Under the pieces are notes generated by a model. That model had not been told where the DNA came from. It was given only the letters and a program-made list of their open reading frames with translations, and did not search any database. Positions 45,401-52,645 of a DNA stretch of 64,000 nucleotides are shown one piece after another. Every line of letters begins with the position of its first letter. The first letter of the stretch is position 1. A program made the translations under genes and the position numbers. The stretch comes from Pseudomonas sp. PB106 (GTDB lineage Bacteria; Pseudomonadota; Gammaproteobacteria; Pseudomonadales; Pseudomonadaceae): contig NZ_RWIM01000209.1 in NCBI RefSeq assembly GCF_009764645.1, forward strand, positions 28,939 through 92,938, written 5' to 3'.

Positions 45401-45717
45401 CAAGTCCGAGCACTTCGGTATCGACCAGTATCTCCGGGCTTTGGGGCGCAGGAATACCGGGGTTGCCTGCCCAGGGTGGAACCGTGTTCAACGGTGCAGG
45501 GATGTCTGGCGGATATGGCATCTCCACCAATGGCTCGACTCTGGCTGGAACTGGCGGGAGTTCACCTTTCGGAGGTGGCGGCTATGTTGCTGCAAGCGCT
45601 AAACCAGGATCTGGTTACGGCTCTGGTGCCAGTGGCTCCCCTGTCGGGCCTTCGAGTGTCGCCAGACCAGGCGCGGCCGGTGCCAATGGCGTGGCAATCT
45701 TCGAGGAATATGCATGA
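42499..45717 (+). CDS. Modular tail fibre with three collar-like repeats and a glycine-rich tip
   Basis: A 1072-residue receptor-binding protein that determines which cells are killed. The N-terminal baseplate-attachment domain covers about 1-160 (YYTLLTNAGIAYETACKAAG, GWYVREAGLW). A shaft segment follows. Three homologous units of about 180 residues then start at residues 322, 502 and 687. Each has PVGxVxAFP, PPGFLEL, ATYPDL, FRLPExRGEFLRGWDHGRGVD and ends in VMWCIKAW...NQGNIDIA. The last 190 residues (about 885-1060) are more than a third Gly, with runs such as GGGGGSGG, like polyglycine adhesin tips. A chaperone gene overlaps its end. Confidence 0.93.
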   Translation: MADYYTLLTNAGIAYETACKAAGTPIKLTQISVGDGGGTVYNPAATATALKREVWRGPLNALFQDEKNPSWLLAEVTIPPDVGGWYVREAGLWTDTGILYAIVKYPESFKPVLATSGSGKEFYIRSIFETSNASLVTLQIDDTVVKATRAWVMSYLAEELGKLDGKQSVRVAATGNVVLNGAQQIDGVAVVAGDRVLLPSQTLAKDNGLWVVANGDWVRATDANSNAKVTPGLTVMVEEGTANGDSLWHLTTNAPITLGTTALTFKMLAGRTGIAAGTYKSLTVDEYGRATAGANPETLAGFGIKDSYTKAEVEALIAKASALPVGSIVAFPVDAPPPGFLELDNSVKSSETYPDLSAYLGGKFDKGDEGVGNFRLPEARGEFLRGWDHGRGVDAGRVVGSPQKGTVTTFDSNPNPNLTVEVVQASVAAAQADVFISADYPGVARTYTTSGVVTSSILADGGVVRPRNIAVMWCIKAWNAPVNQGNIDVAALVKEVSRLGSAVPVGAVMAFPTGIVPPGFLELDGSVQSIATYPDLAAYLGATYNKGDEGAGSFRLPDSRGEFLRGWDHGRGVDADRTVGSWQKGTLVSYDTSAGGAGIQAPRTTAASADTIASFGADTVAAGLYPGVAESGVPSTAAPLGSASVYGSARPRNLAVMWCIKAWNAPINQGNIDIAALAKDVEQVKSTVPVGAVLAFPTGTVPAGFLELNGSVQSIATYPDLASYLGTTYNKGDEGAGNFRLPESRGEFLRGWDHGRGVDAGRLIGSLQADALQEHWHTVLTPGSGSVMPTDGNITTFDFPTVPYYKGGLVNGRILATGAAGARLASETRSRNIAVMWCIKAWSAPVNQGNIDIAELAARTGRYLGTQVITSTAQYIPTPGMKKVRIRAIGGGGGSGGTAATGAAASSASGGGAGGSWAEGWFAASEIGAGLFVSVGEGGAGGSAGAAGQPGGSTTVGTLMACPGGGGSSPSTSVSTSISGLWGAGIPGLPAQGGTVFNGAGMSGGYGISTNGSTLAGTGGSSPFGGGGYVAASAKPGSGYGSGASGSPVGPSSVARPGAAGANGVAIFEEYA
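43462..45096 (+). repeat. Three tandem in-gene repeats of the tail fibre
   Basis: Units begin at 43462, 44002 and 44557 and are about 540-555 bases long. The most conserved part of each encodes the PVGAV...GRGVDA segment and the closing VMWCIKAWN block. The region after GRGVD differs strongly among units. Confidence 0.9.
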
Positions 45718-46250
45718 AAACCTACGCATGGATCTGTGACGATATCGTCGCAGAATTGAAGCAGCTGGATGATGACGTCTGCGCCGAGTTTCATCCCGCA
45801 TTTACTTGGGTTCAAGTACCTGAGGGGGTCATGCCGGCGCGTGGCTGGTCAGCCGTCGAATCGGGGACTGAATGGACGTTTACCCCGCCGTCCGACCCAG
45901 TTCTGTCGAAACCTGAAGTGCAAGCGTTGATCGCTGAGCAACGCTATGTGCAGGAGGCTGCGGGCGTCATCGTCAATGAGCTGCAGATCGATACTTCACG
46001 TGACAGCCAGTCGCTGATTGCCAGCACTGGACTCTCAGCGATTCTCGACCCGAGTTACCGCTGCAACTTCAAAACACTCAACGGTTTCGTCGAGATCGAC
46101 GCCGGCCAGATTCTCGCCATTGCCAAAGCGGTCCGCGCACACGTTCAAGCGTGTTTTGATCGTGAACTTGAGTTGCTGCAGGCAGTTGAAGCGAGCACCT
46201 ATTCGGACGTGATGCTCAACGAAGGCTGGCCGGACCCTGCGCCAGTGTGA
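45714..46250 (+). CDS. Tail fibre assembly protein, type A, with DUF4376-like C-terminus
   Basis: A 178-residue chaperone, coupled to the fibre gene by an ATGA overlap. Residues 1-60 form the type A head (YAWICDDIVAEL, FHPAFTWVQV, TEWTF). Residues about 75-170 (IVNELQIDTSRDSQSLIAS, YRCNFKTLNGFVEIDAGQ) look like DUF4376, found behind many fibre chaperones. Paired with the orphan at 38402, which has a different C-terminal part. It probably folds or trimerises the fibre tip. Confidence 0.8.
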   Translation: MKTYAWICDDIVAELKQLDDDVCAEFHPAFTWVQVPEGVMPARGWSAVESGTEWTFTPPSDPVLSKPEVQALIAEQRYVQEAAGVIVNELQIDTSRDSQSLIASTGLSAILDPSYRCNFKTLNGFVEIDAGQILAIAKAVRAHVQACFDRELELLQAVEASTYSDVMLNEGWPDPAPV

Positions 46251-46270
46251 CCCGTCCCAGTGCCTCAACA

Positions 46271-46296
46271 AACGCCCCACACCTTGGGGCGTTTTC
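46271..46296 (+). terminator. Terminator after the type A chaperone
   Basis: AACGCCCCA and TGGGGCGTT pair with a short loop, followed by TTCC. It would end or reduce transcription after the fibre cassette. Confidence 0.75.
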
Positions 46297-46354
46297 CTAT
46301 CTGGCTATCCAGCCGGGTCGATTAGATTGTTGGTTATCAAACAAGGAAGAACCT

Positions 46355-46765
46355 ATGTTTTATTCGAAATCCACTGGCGGTTTTTACAATCCTGCCATTA
46401 ACACCAACATTCCAAGCGATGCTGTTGAAATCACGCAAGAGTATTGGATGGAATTATTGAACGGCCAGTCTAGCGGCAAGATCATCGTCGCGAATGATGA
46501 CGGCTACCCGGTGCTGATTGATCCTCCGGGGCAACTGGAAGCGTTTGAACGTGCATGGCGCAACGTGCAACTGGCAAGCACTGACAGCGTTGTGACCCGT
46601 TACCGCGATGAAGTGGAGCGTTGGCCGACGCTGCTGACGCCAGCGCAATACATCGAGTTGCAAACGTACCGTCGCGCGCTTCGTATCTGGCCGGTGGGCG
46701 GCGAGTCGCCCTTGAGCGAACACCGGCCGGCAGCGCCGGAATGGCTCGCCAGCCTGCCTGATTAA
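46355..46765 (+). CDS. Tail fibre assembly protein, type B
   Basis: A 136-residue Caudo_TAP-type chaperone starting MFYSKSTGGFYNPAI, with DDGYPVLIDPP in the middle and a helical ending ELQTYRRALRIWPVGG...EHRPAAPEWL. A close paralogue is at 53793. ACAAGGAAG precedes the ATG; the upstream frame from 46247 runs through a terminator and was rejected. It is flanked by terminators on both sides. Confidence 0.85.
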   Translation: MFYSKSTGGFYNPAINTNIPSDAVEITQEYWMELLNGQSSGKIIVANDDGYPVLIDPPGQLEAFERAWRNVQLASTDSVVTRYRDEVERWPTLLTPAQYIELQTYRRALRIWPVGGESPLSEHRPAAPEWLASLPD

Positions 46766-46797
46766 AAACGCCCCGCACTGTCGGGGCGTTTTTTTGC
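46766..46797 (+). terminator. Terminator after the type B chaperone
   Basis: AAAACGCCCCGC and a complementary GGGGCGTTTTTTT form a strong stem with a T-run, just after the stop. Confidence 0.85.
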
Positions 46798-46814
46798 CCG
46801 CTGATCAGCAATTT

Positions 46815-46844
46815 GGCCCCTTCCTCAAACGAAGGGGCTTTTTC
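46815..46844 (+). terminator. Second terminator-like hairpin before the sheath genes
   Basis: GGCCCCTTC and GAAGGGGCTTTTT pair with a 6-nt loop, 18 bases after the previous terminator and just before the small gene at 46863. Confidence 0.8.
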
Positions 46845-46862
46845 GTCTCTGGAGAAACCTAT

Positions 46863-47048
46863 ATGGCAAACCGCCAAACCTACACCGTGCTCGTCCCATT
46901 CCCCACCGGCGGTGGGCACTGGTCGAGCATCGGCCAAGACCTTGATCTGCTTGACGTCGAAGCGAGTGCCTTGCACTTCGCCGGTCGACTGGAACTGAAA
47001 ACCCAATCCACCCAGGCCAAAAAGGCCGCTGCCAAGAAGGCTGACTGA
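46863..47048 (+). CDS. Small tailocin protein before the sheath gene
   Basis: A 61-residue protein starting MANRQTYTVLVPFP with a Lys/Ala-rich C-terminus (QAKKAAAKKAD). No family was recognised with confidence. Its place, 2 bases before the sheath gene, recalls the small DUF2635-like proteins of Mu-type phages. TCTGGAGAA precedes the ATG. Confidence 0.6.
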   Translation: MANRQTYTVLVPFPTGGGHWSSIGQDLDLLDVEASALHFAGRLELKTQSTQAKKAAAKKAD

Positions 47049-47050
47049 AC

Positions 47051-48217
47051 ATGGCTGAGGTTTTGAACTTCGAGCACAACGGCATTACCGTCAATGCCAC
47101 CGAATCCCCCGAGGCCATGGGTGGCCTGGGTGACAACGTCATCGGTCTGGTCGGCACTGCGCCGAACGCCGATCCGCTGATTCCGCGTAACGCAGCGTTC
47201 CGCATCAATAGCTTCACCACCCATGCGCTGCTCGATCCGACCGGTGCGGAAGAGGGCACCCTGTACCACGCGGTTTACCAGATCCTCAAAGTGGTCAAGG
47301 TGCCGGTGTACGTGGTCATCGTCGAAGCGGGCGCGACGCCGGCCGACACCGTCAACAACGTGATCGGCGGCGTCGATCCGCTGACCGGTCGCAAGCTCGG
47401 TCTGGCCGCGCTGGGCAGTGTCCCGGAAGACCTGACCATCATCGGCGCGCCGGGCTTCACCGGGACCAAAGCGGTGGCCGGCGAGTTCGCCTCGTTCGGC
47501 AAGCGCATCAAGGCCCGTGTGGTGCTGGACGGCAAGGACGCCTCGGTCGCTGATCAAGTGCTGTACAGCCAGGAACTCGGTGGCGCCGACCTCGGTTTCG
47601 ACCGTTGCCTGGTGGTGCACAACATGCCCGCCGTGTACTCGAAAGCGGCGAAGAAAAACGTTTTCCTGTCGCCTTCCAGCCTGGCGATTGCCGCGCTGGC
47701 CAAGGTCAAGCAGTGGGAGAGCCCGGGCAATCAGGTGACTTACGCCGAAGACGTGTCGCGGGTCGTTGAATACAACATCCTCGACACCTCCACCGAAGGC
47801 GATCTGCTCAACCGCTACGGCGTCAGCTACTACGCCCGCACCGTGCTTGGCGGCTTCTCGCTGCTGGGCAACCGCTCGATCACCGGCAAGTTCATCAGCT
47901 ACGTCGGTCTCGAAGATGCGATCAGCCGCAAGCTGGTCAAAGCCGGCCAGAAAGCCATGGCCAAAAACCTCACCAAATCCTTCATGGATCAAGAGGTCAA
48001 GCGCATCAACGACTGGCTGCAAACCCTGGTCGCCGACGAAACCATTCCTGGCGGCAGCGTGTACCTGCACCCGGAACTGAACAGCGTCGAGAAGTACAAG
48101 AACGGCACTTGGTACGTGGTCATCGATTACGGCCGCTACGCGCCGAACGAACACATGGTTTATCAACTCAACGCCCGCGATGAAATCATCGAGCAGTTCC
48201 TGGAGGACGTTCTCTAA
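47051..48217 (+). CDS. Tail sheath protein
   Basis: A 388-residue contractile sheath subunit (P2 FI-like, PA0622 position). The N-terminal strand (FEHNGITVNATESP) and the C-terminal domain (YHAVYQILKVVKVPVYVV, GKFISYVGLEDAISRKLVKAGQ, DEIIEQFLEDVL) are typical. Contraction would drive the tube through the target envelope. It overlaps the tube gene by one base (TAATG). Confidence 0.92.
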   Translation: MAEVLNFEHNGITVNATESPEAMGGLGDNVIGLVGTAPNADPLIPRNAAFRINSFTTHALLDPTGAEEGTLYHAVYQILKVVKVPVYVVIVEAGATPADTVNNVIGGVDPLTGRKLGLAALGSVPEDLTIIGAPGFTGTKAVAGEFASFGKRIKARVVLDGKDASVADQVLYSQELGGADLGFDRCLVVHNMPAVYSKAAKKNVFLSPSSLAIAALAKVKQWESPGNQVTYAEDVSRVVEYNILDTSTEGDLLNRYGVSYYARTVLGGFSLLGNRSITGKFISYVGLEDAISRKLVKAGQKAMAKNLTKSFMDQEVKRINDWLQTLVADETIPGGSVYLHPELNSVEKYKNGTWYVVIDYGRYAPNEHMVYQLNARDEIIEQFLEDVL

Positions 48218-48723
48218 TGTTTACCAACCGCGTAAGACAGGCCATCGCGGCCACCCTGCAAGGCTTGCCGCTGTCGGCGACCGTTGAGGAATTCACCCCG
48301 CCGAAGATCGACTTCGACATGGAAAGCATGACGGGCGGGCGCTTCATCGTTGAGGAAATGGCCAAGAGCGCGAAGGCGCTGAATGCCACGCTCAAGCTGC
48401 AAGGCACCGGTGCTGAAGTGTTGTTGGCGATGGGCGTGAAACTGGGCGACGACATCCTGCTGAACGTGCGTGAAGCCGGACAGGATCAGGACGGCAACAC
48501 CTGGTTCACCTATCACACAGTAGGCGGCAAGCTGAAATCTCTGGCTGAAGATGCGCTGAAAATGGGTAGCAAAGCCATCACCACACTGGAGCTGTCCTGC
48601 CGTACCTACAACCGTCTGGAAAACGGCGTGCCGGTGATCGACATCGACGTGCGCACCCAGAAGTTCGTACTCAACGGCGTCGACATCCTTGGTGATGCCC
48701 GTCGTGCGGTGCTGATGCCGTAA
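48217..48723 (+). CDS. Tail tube protein
   Basis: A 168-residue P2 FII-like subunit (PA0623 position) that forms the rigid inner tube. PPKIDFDMESMTGGRF and LKMGSKAITTLELSCRTYNRLENG are characteristic. It is coupled to the sheath gene and followed by a REPIN. Confidence 0.92.
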   Translation: MFTNRVRQAIAATLQGLPLSATVEEFTPPKIDFDMESMTGGRFIVEEMAKSAKALNATLKLQGTGAEVLLAMGVKLGDDILLNVREAGQDQDGNTWFTYHTVGGKLKSLAEDALKMGSKAITTLELSCRTYNRLENGVPVIDIDVRTQKFVLNGVDILGDARRAVLMP

Positions 48724-48743
48724 TCCGGCACAGCGCCAACCCC

Positions 48744-48833
48744 CTGTAGGAGTGAGCCTGCTCGCGATGACGTCAGTCCAGTCGACATCGATCTGACTGA
48801 AGGATCGCTATCGCGAGCAGGCTCACTCCTACA
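48744..48833. repeat. REPIN inside the tailocin operon
   Basis: The same two inverted REP arms as at 14254-14344, including the full TGTAGGAGTGAGCCTGCTC stretch. It lies between the tube gene and the tail-chaperone gene, with a different 40-nt centre. Confidence 0.92.
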
Positions 48834-48874
48834 AGGGAATGTCTACACCCCCAGAATCACCAAGGAATTCATAC

Positions 48875-49456
48875 ATGTCGTGGATGCCACCCCAACATGA
48901 GCTGCTGTCGCCGATCACCGGTGACGACGGTTCGCAGATCGAGACAATCCAGCTCAAGCCACTGTTCTACGCCGCGCAAAAAGAAGCGCTGCAACGCGCC
49001 GGCGATGATGAAGACGATCAGTTCTTCGAACTGGCACTGCTCGCCACCGGCCTGTCGGTCAAGGAACTCGACCAGCTCAAACGCCCGGACTACGTGAGCA
49101 TCGCGCAGTACGTGCACGAGATGTCGACCCAACCGTCTTCGCATTTTCTCGACCAGGTCGAAGACGCGGAAAAGTCCGTTGATCCCGATCAGGTGCAACT
49201 GCTGCAACCGCTCGCCGTGACCGGCCGCACCGTGACCTCGCTGAGCCTGGAAATGCCGGTGCTGCGTGCCACCAAAGTGATGAAGAAACTGCAAACGGCC
49301 AAGGAACGCGCCGAGTTCATCACCGCCCATTGCACCGGCCTGATGATCCCCGATCTGGCCCTGATGACCGTCCCGGACTGGACGCAATTGCAGGTGCGCA
49401 TAGACGATTTTTTAAACCAGCCGGCGGCCTACTTTCGGAACGCGATATCGAAGTAA
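48875..49456 (+). CDS. Tail assembly chaperone gpE-like (frame-0 product)
   Basis: A 193-residue protein in the position of the phage tail assembly chaperones encoded between tube and tape measure. It is acidic, with YVSIAQYVHEMSTQPSSHF and LGLMIPDLALM-like helices. CAAGGAA precedes ATG 48875; the in-frame start at 48839 lies against the REPIN and was rejected. Its 3' end carries a slippery heptamer that leads into a second frame, as in P2 E and lambda G. Confidence 0.8.
   Translation: MSWMPPQHELLSPITGDDGSQIETIQLKPLFYAAQKEALQRAGDDEDDQFFELALLATGLSVKELDQLKRPDYVSIAQYVHEMSTQPSSHFLDQVEDAEKSVDPDQVQLLQPLAVTGRTVTSLSLEMPVLRATKVMKKLQTAKERAEFITAHCTGLMIPDLALMTVPDWTQLQVRIDDFLNQPAAYFRNAISK
49408..49414 (+). 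promoter_or_regulatory. Slippery heptamer for -1 frameshifting
   Basis: T TTT TTA in the reading frame of the tail chaperone matches the X-XXY-YYZ rule for -1 slippage. Shifting here joins the first 180 codons to the downstream frame before the frame-0 stop at 49454-49456. Confidence 0.8.
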
Positions 49457-49578
49457 TCCTCGATATCGTCCCGCTCATTTACCCGGTAAGTGAAGCGGAA
49501 ATTCTGGAATGGGACGCCGAAAAGGCGTTGCGCCGCTACGGCATAGCGATCACTCGCCTTGGCGTGAAACAGGAGTAG
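49414..49578 (+). CDS. Frameshift extension of the tail assembly chaperone
   Basis: The -1 frame gives 54 codons (KPAGGLLSERDIEVIL...RLGVKQE) and stops 7 bases before the tape measure ATG. The predicted fusion is about 234 residues. An independent start at 49330 would lie inside frame 0 and is unlikely. The fusion arrangement is the known gpG-GT/gpE-E' strategy; the ratio here is unknown. Confidence 0.8.
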   Translation, partial: KPAGGLLSERDIEVILDIVPLIYPVSEAEILEWDAEKALRRYGIAITRLGVKQE

Positions 49579-49585
49579 AGCGGCA

Positions 49586-52048
49586 ATGGCAGACAAATCG
49601 TTTTCGCTGATGTACGCCGCGCAAACCGCAGGCGCGGGTTCCGGCTTGTCGGCAGGGGGATCGGCCACAGACAGCCTGGTCAAACCACTGTCCGAACTGA
49701 AAGAGGCGCTGCTTACGGCCAGCCTGAACATCCGCAGTCTGGTGCGTGAACAGATCAAACTCGGCGCTGTTGTGCTGGGGCTGAACACGGCACTGGCATC
49801 ATTCAAGGTGCCAGTGGGAGCTACCGCGCCGGCGGCAGGCGGCGATAGCAAGTCAAAGCTCAAGGCTGAGATTGAACAACGCTCGCCTCCGGCCTATCTG
49901 CAATCGGACATGGCCCTGGAAACCGCCATGGCTCAGCTCAAGCAGGTTCAAGGCCTGAGTGGCGACCTCGACACACTGTCGAAAGCCAACCTCAAACTGG
50001 CCACCGACAAACGGGTTTCCGGCAGTGGGGCGACGGTCGTGGATCTGGTGCAGGTCGAAGTCGCGGCTGGCAGATCCGGGATTGGTGCGGGTCTCAAGGG
50101 CGCCGACAAGGAACAAGTGCTGCTGGATTTTGCCCTGGATGCAGCGGTCAATGCGTCGGCGTTCGGCATCAGTCTGAAGTCGGCCGGTGAAATGCTGTCG
50201 GCCTGGCAAGTCTCGATGAGACTGGATCACACTCAAGGTCAGCTGCTGGCTGATGCGACTCAGCATCTGGGCAACAGTGGACTGAATGCGACGGCTGCCG
50301 ACATCGGCTCGGTCGTGCAGCAATCCGGCGAATCGGCCGTTGCAGCGGGGATCCTGCCCGAGCAGTTGGCGGCGCTGTCAGCCGCGTTGCTCAATGCTGA
50401 CGTCGACAAGGCCGGTGCCGGGGCGTCGGTGAAAAGCATCAGCGCAGCCCTGGCCAAAGGGCCCCAAGGGTCGGCGGCCGAGCAGTCGGCGTGGAAGGCG
50501 TTGGGGCTTGATCCCGGCAAGTTGACCGAAAACGTACCGGACAACCTTGTCAAAGCGTTGGCGGCATTGAAGCAACAACCGGCAGAGCAGCAAGCAGCGC
50601 TGATCAAGACACTTTTCAGTGGCGACGACGGTGTACGCAAACTGCTGGCGAAACCCGAAGACCTGCAAAAAGCGATTTCGCTGGTCGCTCCGGCCAAACT
50701 GGAAGGAACGTCGTCGCTTGTGTCCTCGCAAGCGACCCAGAGCAGCCTCGCATCGGCATTCAAGGGTGAGGGGGGCGTGCTTCAGTGGATGGGCAAACCC
50801 GGCGAGGTTCAGACGCCGCTTTCATTGCTCAAGCCCAATGATCCACTGACCCCGGCTTACAGCGGCGCGATTGAACGCAGCGCCGAGCCTGCGGGCAAAG
50901 ACCCTCAGCGAAGCTGGAACGCGTTCGATGCCAGTCTCAATCGTCTGATCACGGCGTTGGCGCCGGATGCGACCGGCACGCTGGATTCGCTGACGAATAT
51001 GACCAATGGCGTGGCCGATATGGCTGAAGCCCATCCCAAGACCTCGACGGCGTTGGCCCTTGCGGGCGTGGGACTGTCGGCCATCGTGGTGGCGGTGATC
51101 GCCAAGGCATTCGGCAATTTCACCGACAAACTACTCAAGGGCGTCGCTTCAAAATTGCCGTTCGGTCTTGGCGGTTTGATTGCCGATATTGAAGACCCGA
51201 AAGCAAAGAAAACGTCGGCCGGAAATGGCGCGGGCCATGACTGCTGTTGCAAACCGCTGGGCGGCGGGACGGGTGACAGACTCAAGCCTCGCCGGTCAAG
51301 CATCAAGCCTCGAGTCCGACGTAAACAAACCGGTCAAGGTGCGAAAAGCCCTCGCACGGTGATCCCTCGGCCACCACGGATCAGTGCTCCACCGGCACCA
51401 CCCGTTCTGCCCCGCATGTCCGGCACGTACTGGCCGGGAACCATGACGGCATTTGCAGGCTCATCAGCCGTCAGTTCTGCACCGGCTGCTCCACTGGCCG
51501 GTTCTTACGCCAGGGCAGGCAGACTGCTTGCCAGACGGGCACCGCCGCTGCGGTTGCTCAGCGCCGGATATGAAATGGTCAACGGCGTCATGAGCGGCGA
51601 TAAGCGTGCCGTCGTGTCGTCCGGTGCATCGTTAGCCGGGTCGTCTGTGGGTGCCGCTGTCGGTGCTGCACTGGGTACGTTGATTCTGCCGGGTGTGGGC
51701 ACCATGGTCGGCGGGTGGCTGGGGAGCATGGCGGGCGGGGCCATCGGTGAATCCCTGGGCGAAAAGCTAGGGACACAAGTCGATCGTCTCGGCTCTCCTG
51801 CACAGGTCAGTAAAGACCTCATCGCGACCTCGGCGACCTCCACGATCCCTGCGGCACTTGCCTCCACAGCCGCCAACCAGCCTGTCACGTTCAACTCTAC
51901 CATTCACATCAATGGTCAGGATCAGGGCAGCGCCCAGGCACTGGCCAATCTGGTGGTGCAGACAACAATGATTCAGTTGGGCCAGATCATGCCGACCAAT
52001 CCTCTCGCCACACGACGTGACGCAGCCCTGACCGATGGAGTCGCCTGA
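49586..52048 (+). CDS. Tail tape measure protein
   Basis: An 820-residue protein (PA0625 position) whose length sets tail length. The N-terminus is helical, followed by a TP901-like middle (MLSAWQVSMRLDHTQGQLLADA, LPEQLAALSAALLNADVDKAG). A hydrophobic segment lies at about 490-515 (ALALAGVGLSAIVVAVIAKAF). Then comes an unusual Arg/Pro-rich linker with CCC at about 552-610, and a Gly/Ala-rich hydrophobic region at about 675-725. GCGGCAATGG at its start has AGGAG upstream. It overlaps gpU by one base. Confidence 0.88.
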   Translation: MADKSFSLMYAAQTAGAGSGLSAGGSATDSLVKPLSELKEALLTASLNIRSLVREQIKLGAVVLGLNTALASFKVPVGATAPAAGGDSKSKLKAEIEQRSPPAYLQSDMALETAMAQLKQVQGLSGDLDTLSKANLKLATDKRVSGSGATVVDLVQVEVAAGRSGIGAGLKGADKEQVLLDFALDAAVNASAFGISLKSAGEMLSAWQVSMRLDHTQGQLLADATQHLGNSGLNATAADIGSVVQQSGESAVAAGILPEQLAALSAALLNADVDKAGAGASVKSISAALAKGPQGSAAEQSAWKALGLDPGKLTENVPDNLVKALAALKQQPAEQQAALIKTLFSGDDGVRKLLAKPEDLQKAISLVAPAKLEGTSSLVSSQATQSSLASAFKGEGGVLQWMGKPGEVQTPLSLLKPNDPLTPAYSGAIERSAEPAGKDPQRSWNAFDASLNRLITALAPDATGTLDSLTNMTNGVADMAEAHPKTSTALALAGVGLSAIVVAVIAKAFGNFTDKLLKGVASKLPFGLGGLIADIEDPKAKKTSAGNGAGHDCCCKPLGGGTGDRLKPRRSSIKPRVRRKQTGQGAKSPRTVIPRPPRISAPPAPPVLPRMSGTYWPGTMTAFAGSSAVSSAPAAPLAGSYARAGRLLARRAPPLRLLSAGYEMVNGVMSGDKRAVVSSGASLAGSSVGAAVGAALGTLILPGVGTMVGGWLGSMAGGAIGESLGEKLGTQVDRLGSPAQVSKDLIATSATSTIPAALASTAANQPVTFNSTIHINGQDQGSAQALANLVVQTTMIQLGQIMPTNPLATRRDAALTDGVA

Positions 52049-52431
52049 TGAAACAACAAATGGCACTGGGCAGTTTCATTTTCGGCCTGTCGCGCAACTT
52101 TGCGTACCACCAGTTGTTGCGCAAAACCGATGGCGGCTGGACGGATTTGCCCATCCTCACCAGCAAGCCCAAATCCAGTCAGACCGGGCAGAAACCGGAA
52201 ACCCTGACCATCACCGGCAAGTCGATGTACGCCGTGGCCATGGATCGACTCGATGAATTGCGTGCCTTGCAGGCGCTACGAATCCCGCTGCCGCTGATTG
52301 ATGGCATCGGGCGCAATTGGGGTCTGTGGCGGATCAACAACGTTCAGGAAACCCAGACCCAGATCATCGATGACGGCACCGCGATGGTGGTCGATTGGGT
52401 CATCGAGTTAGCGGAGTTCAACAATGCGTAA
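52048..52431 (+). CDS. Tail protein U
   Basis: A 127-residue P2 gpU-like terminator of tail assembly (PA0626 position). FIFGLSRNFAYHQLLRKTDGGW and WRINNVQETQTQIIDDGTA are typical of the family. It starts in the stop of the tape measure gene (TGATG) and overlaps gpX by 8 bases. Confidence 0.88.
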   Translation: MKQQMALGSFIFGLSRNFAYHQLLRKTDGGWTDLPILTSKPKSSQTGQKPETLTITGKSMYAVAMDRLDELRALQALRIPLPLIDGIGRNWGLWRINNVQETQTQIIDDGTAMVVDWVIELAEFNNA

Positions 52432-52636
52432 GGTACGAAGCGTGGCCGGTGATTCAGTGAATCTGCTGCTCTACCGCGAAACCGGGCGCAGCGATGACGC
52501 CGCCGAACAAGCGCTGTGGAAACTCAACCCGACTTTGGCCGAGCACGGCCCGGTTTTGCCTGCTGGCATCTGGGTCGTGTTGCCTGAACTCGACAGCAAA
52601 TCCACCCCGATCAAAGCACTCACGGCCTGGGATTAA
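52424..52636 (+). CDS. Tail protein X
   Basis: A 70-residue P2 gpX-like protein (PA0627 position) with LysM-like spacing, from VRSVAGDSVNLLLYRETG to LPAGIWVVLPE. It is a baseplate hub component in related tails. gpD follows 9 bases later with AAGGAGG. Confidence 0.87.
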   Translation: MRKVRSVAGDSVNLLLYRETGRSDDAAEQALWKLNPTLAEHGPVLPAGIWVVLPELDSKSTPIKALTAWD

Positions 52637-52645
52637 GGAGGTTGT

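Noticed and set aside
46880..48166. Minus-strand open frame opposite the sheath gene
   Set aside because: The sheath protein on the plus strand fits by length, order and overlap; this is its shadow.
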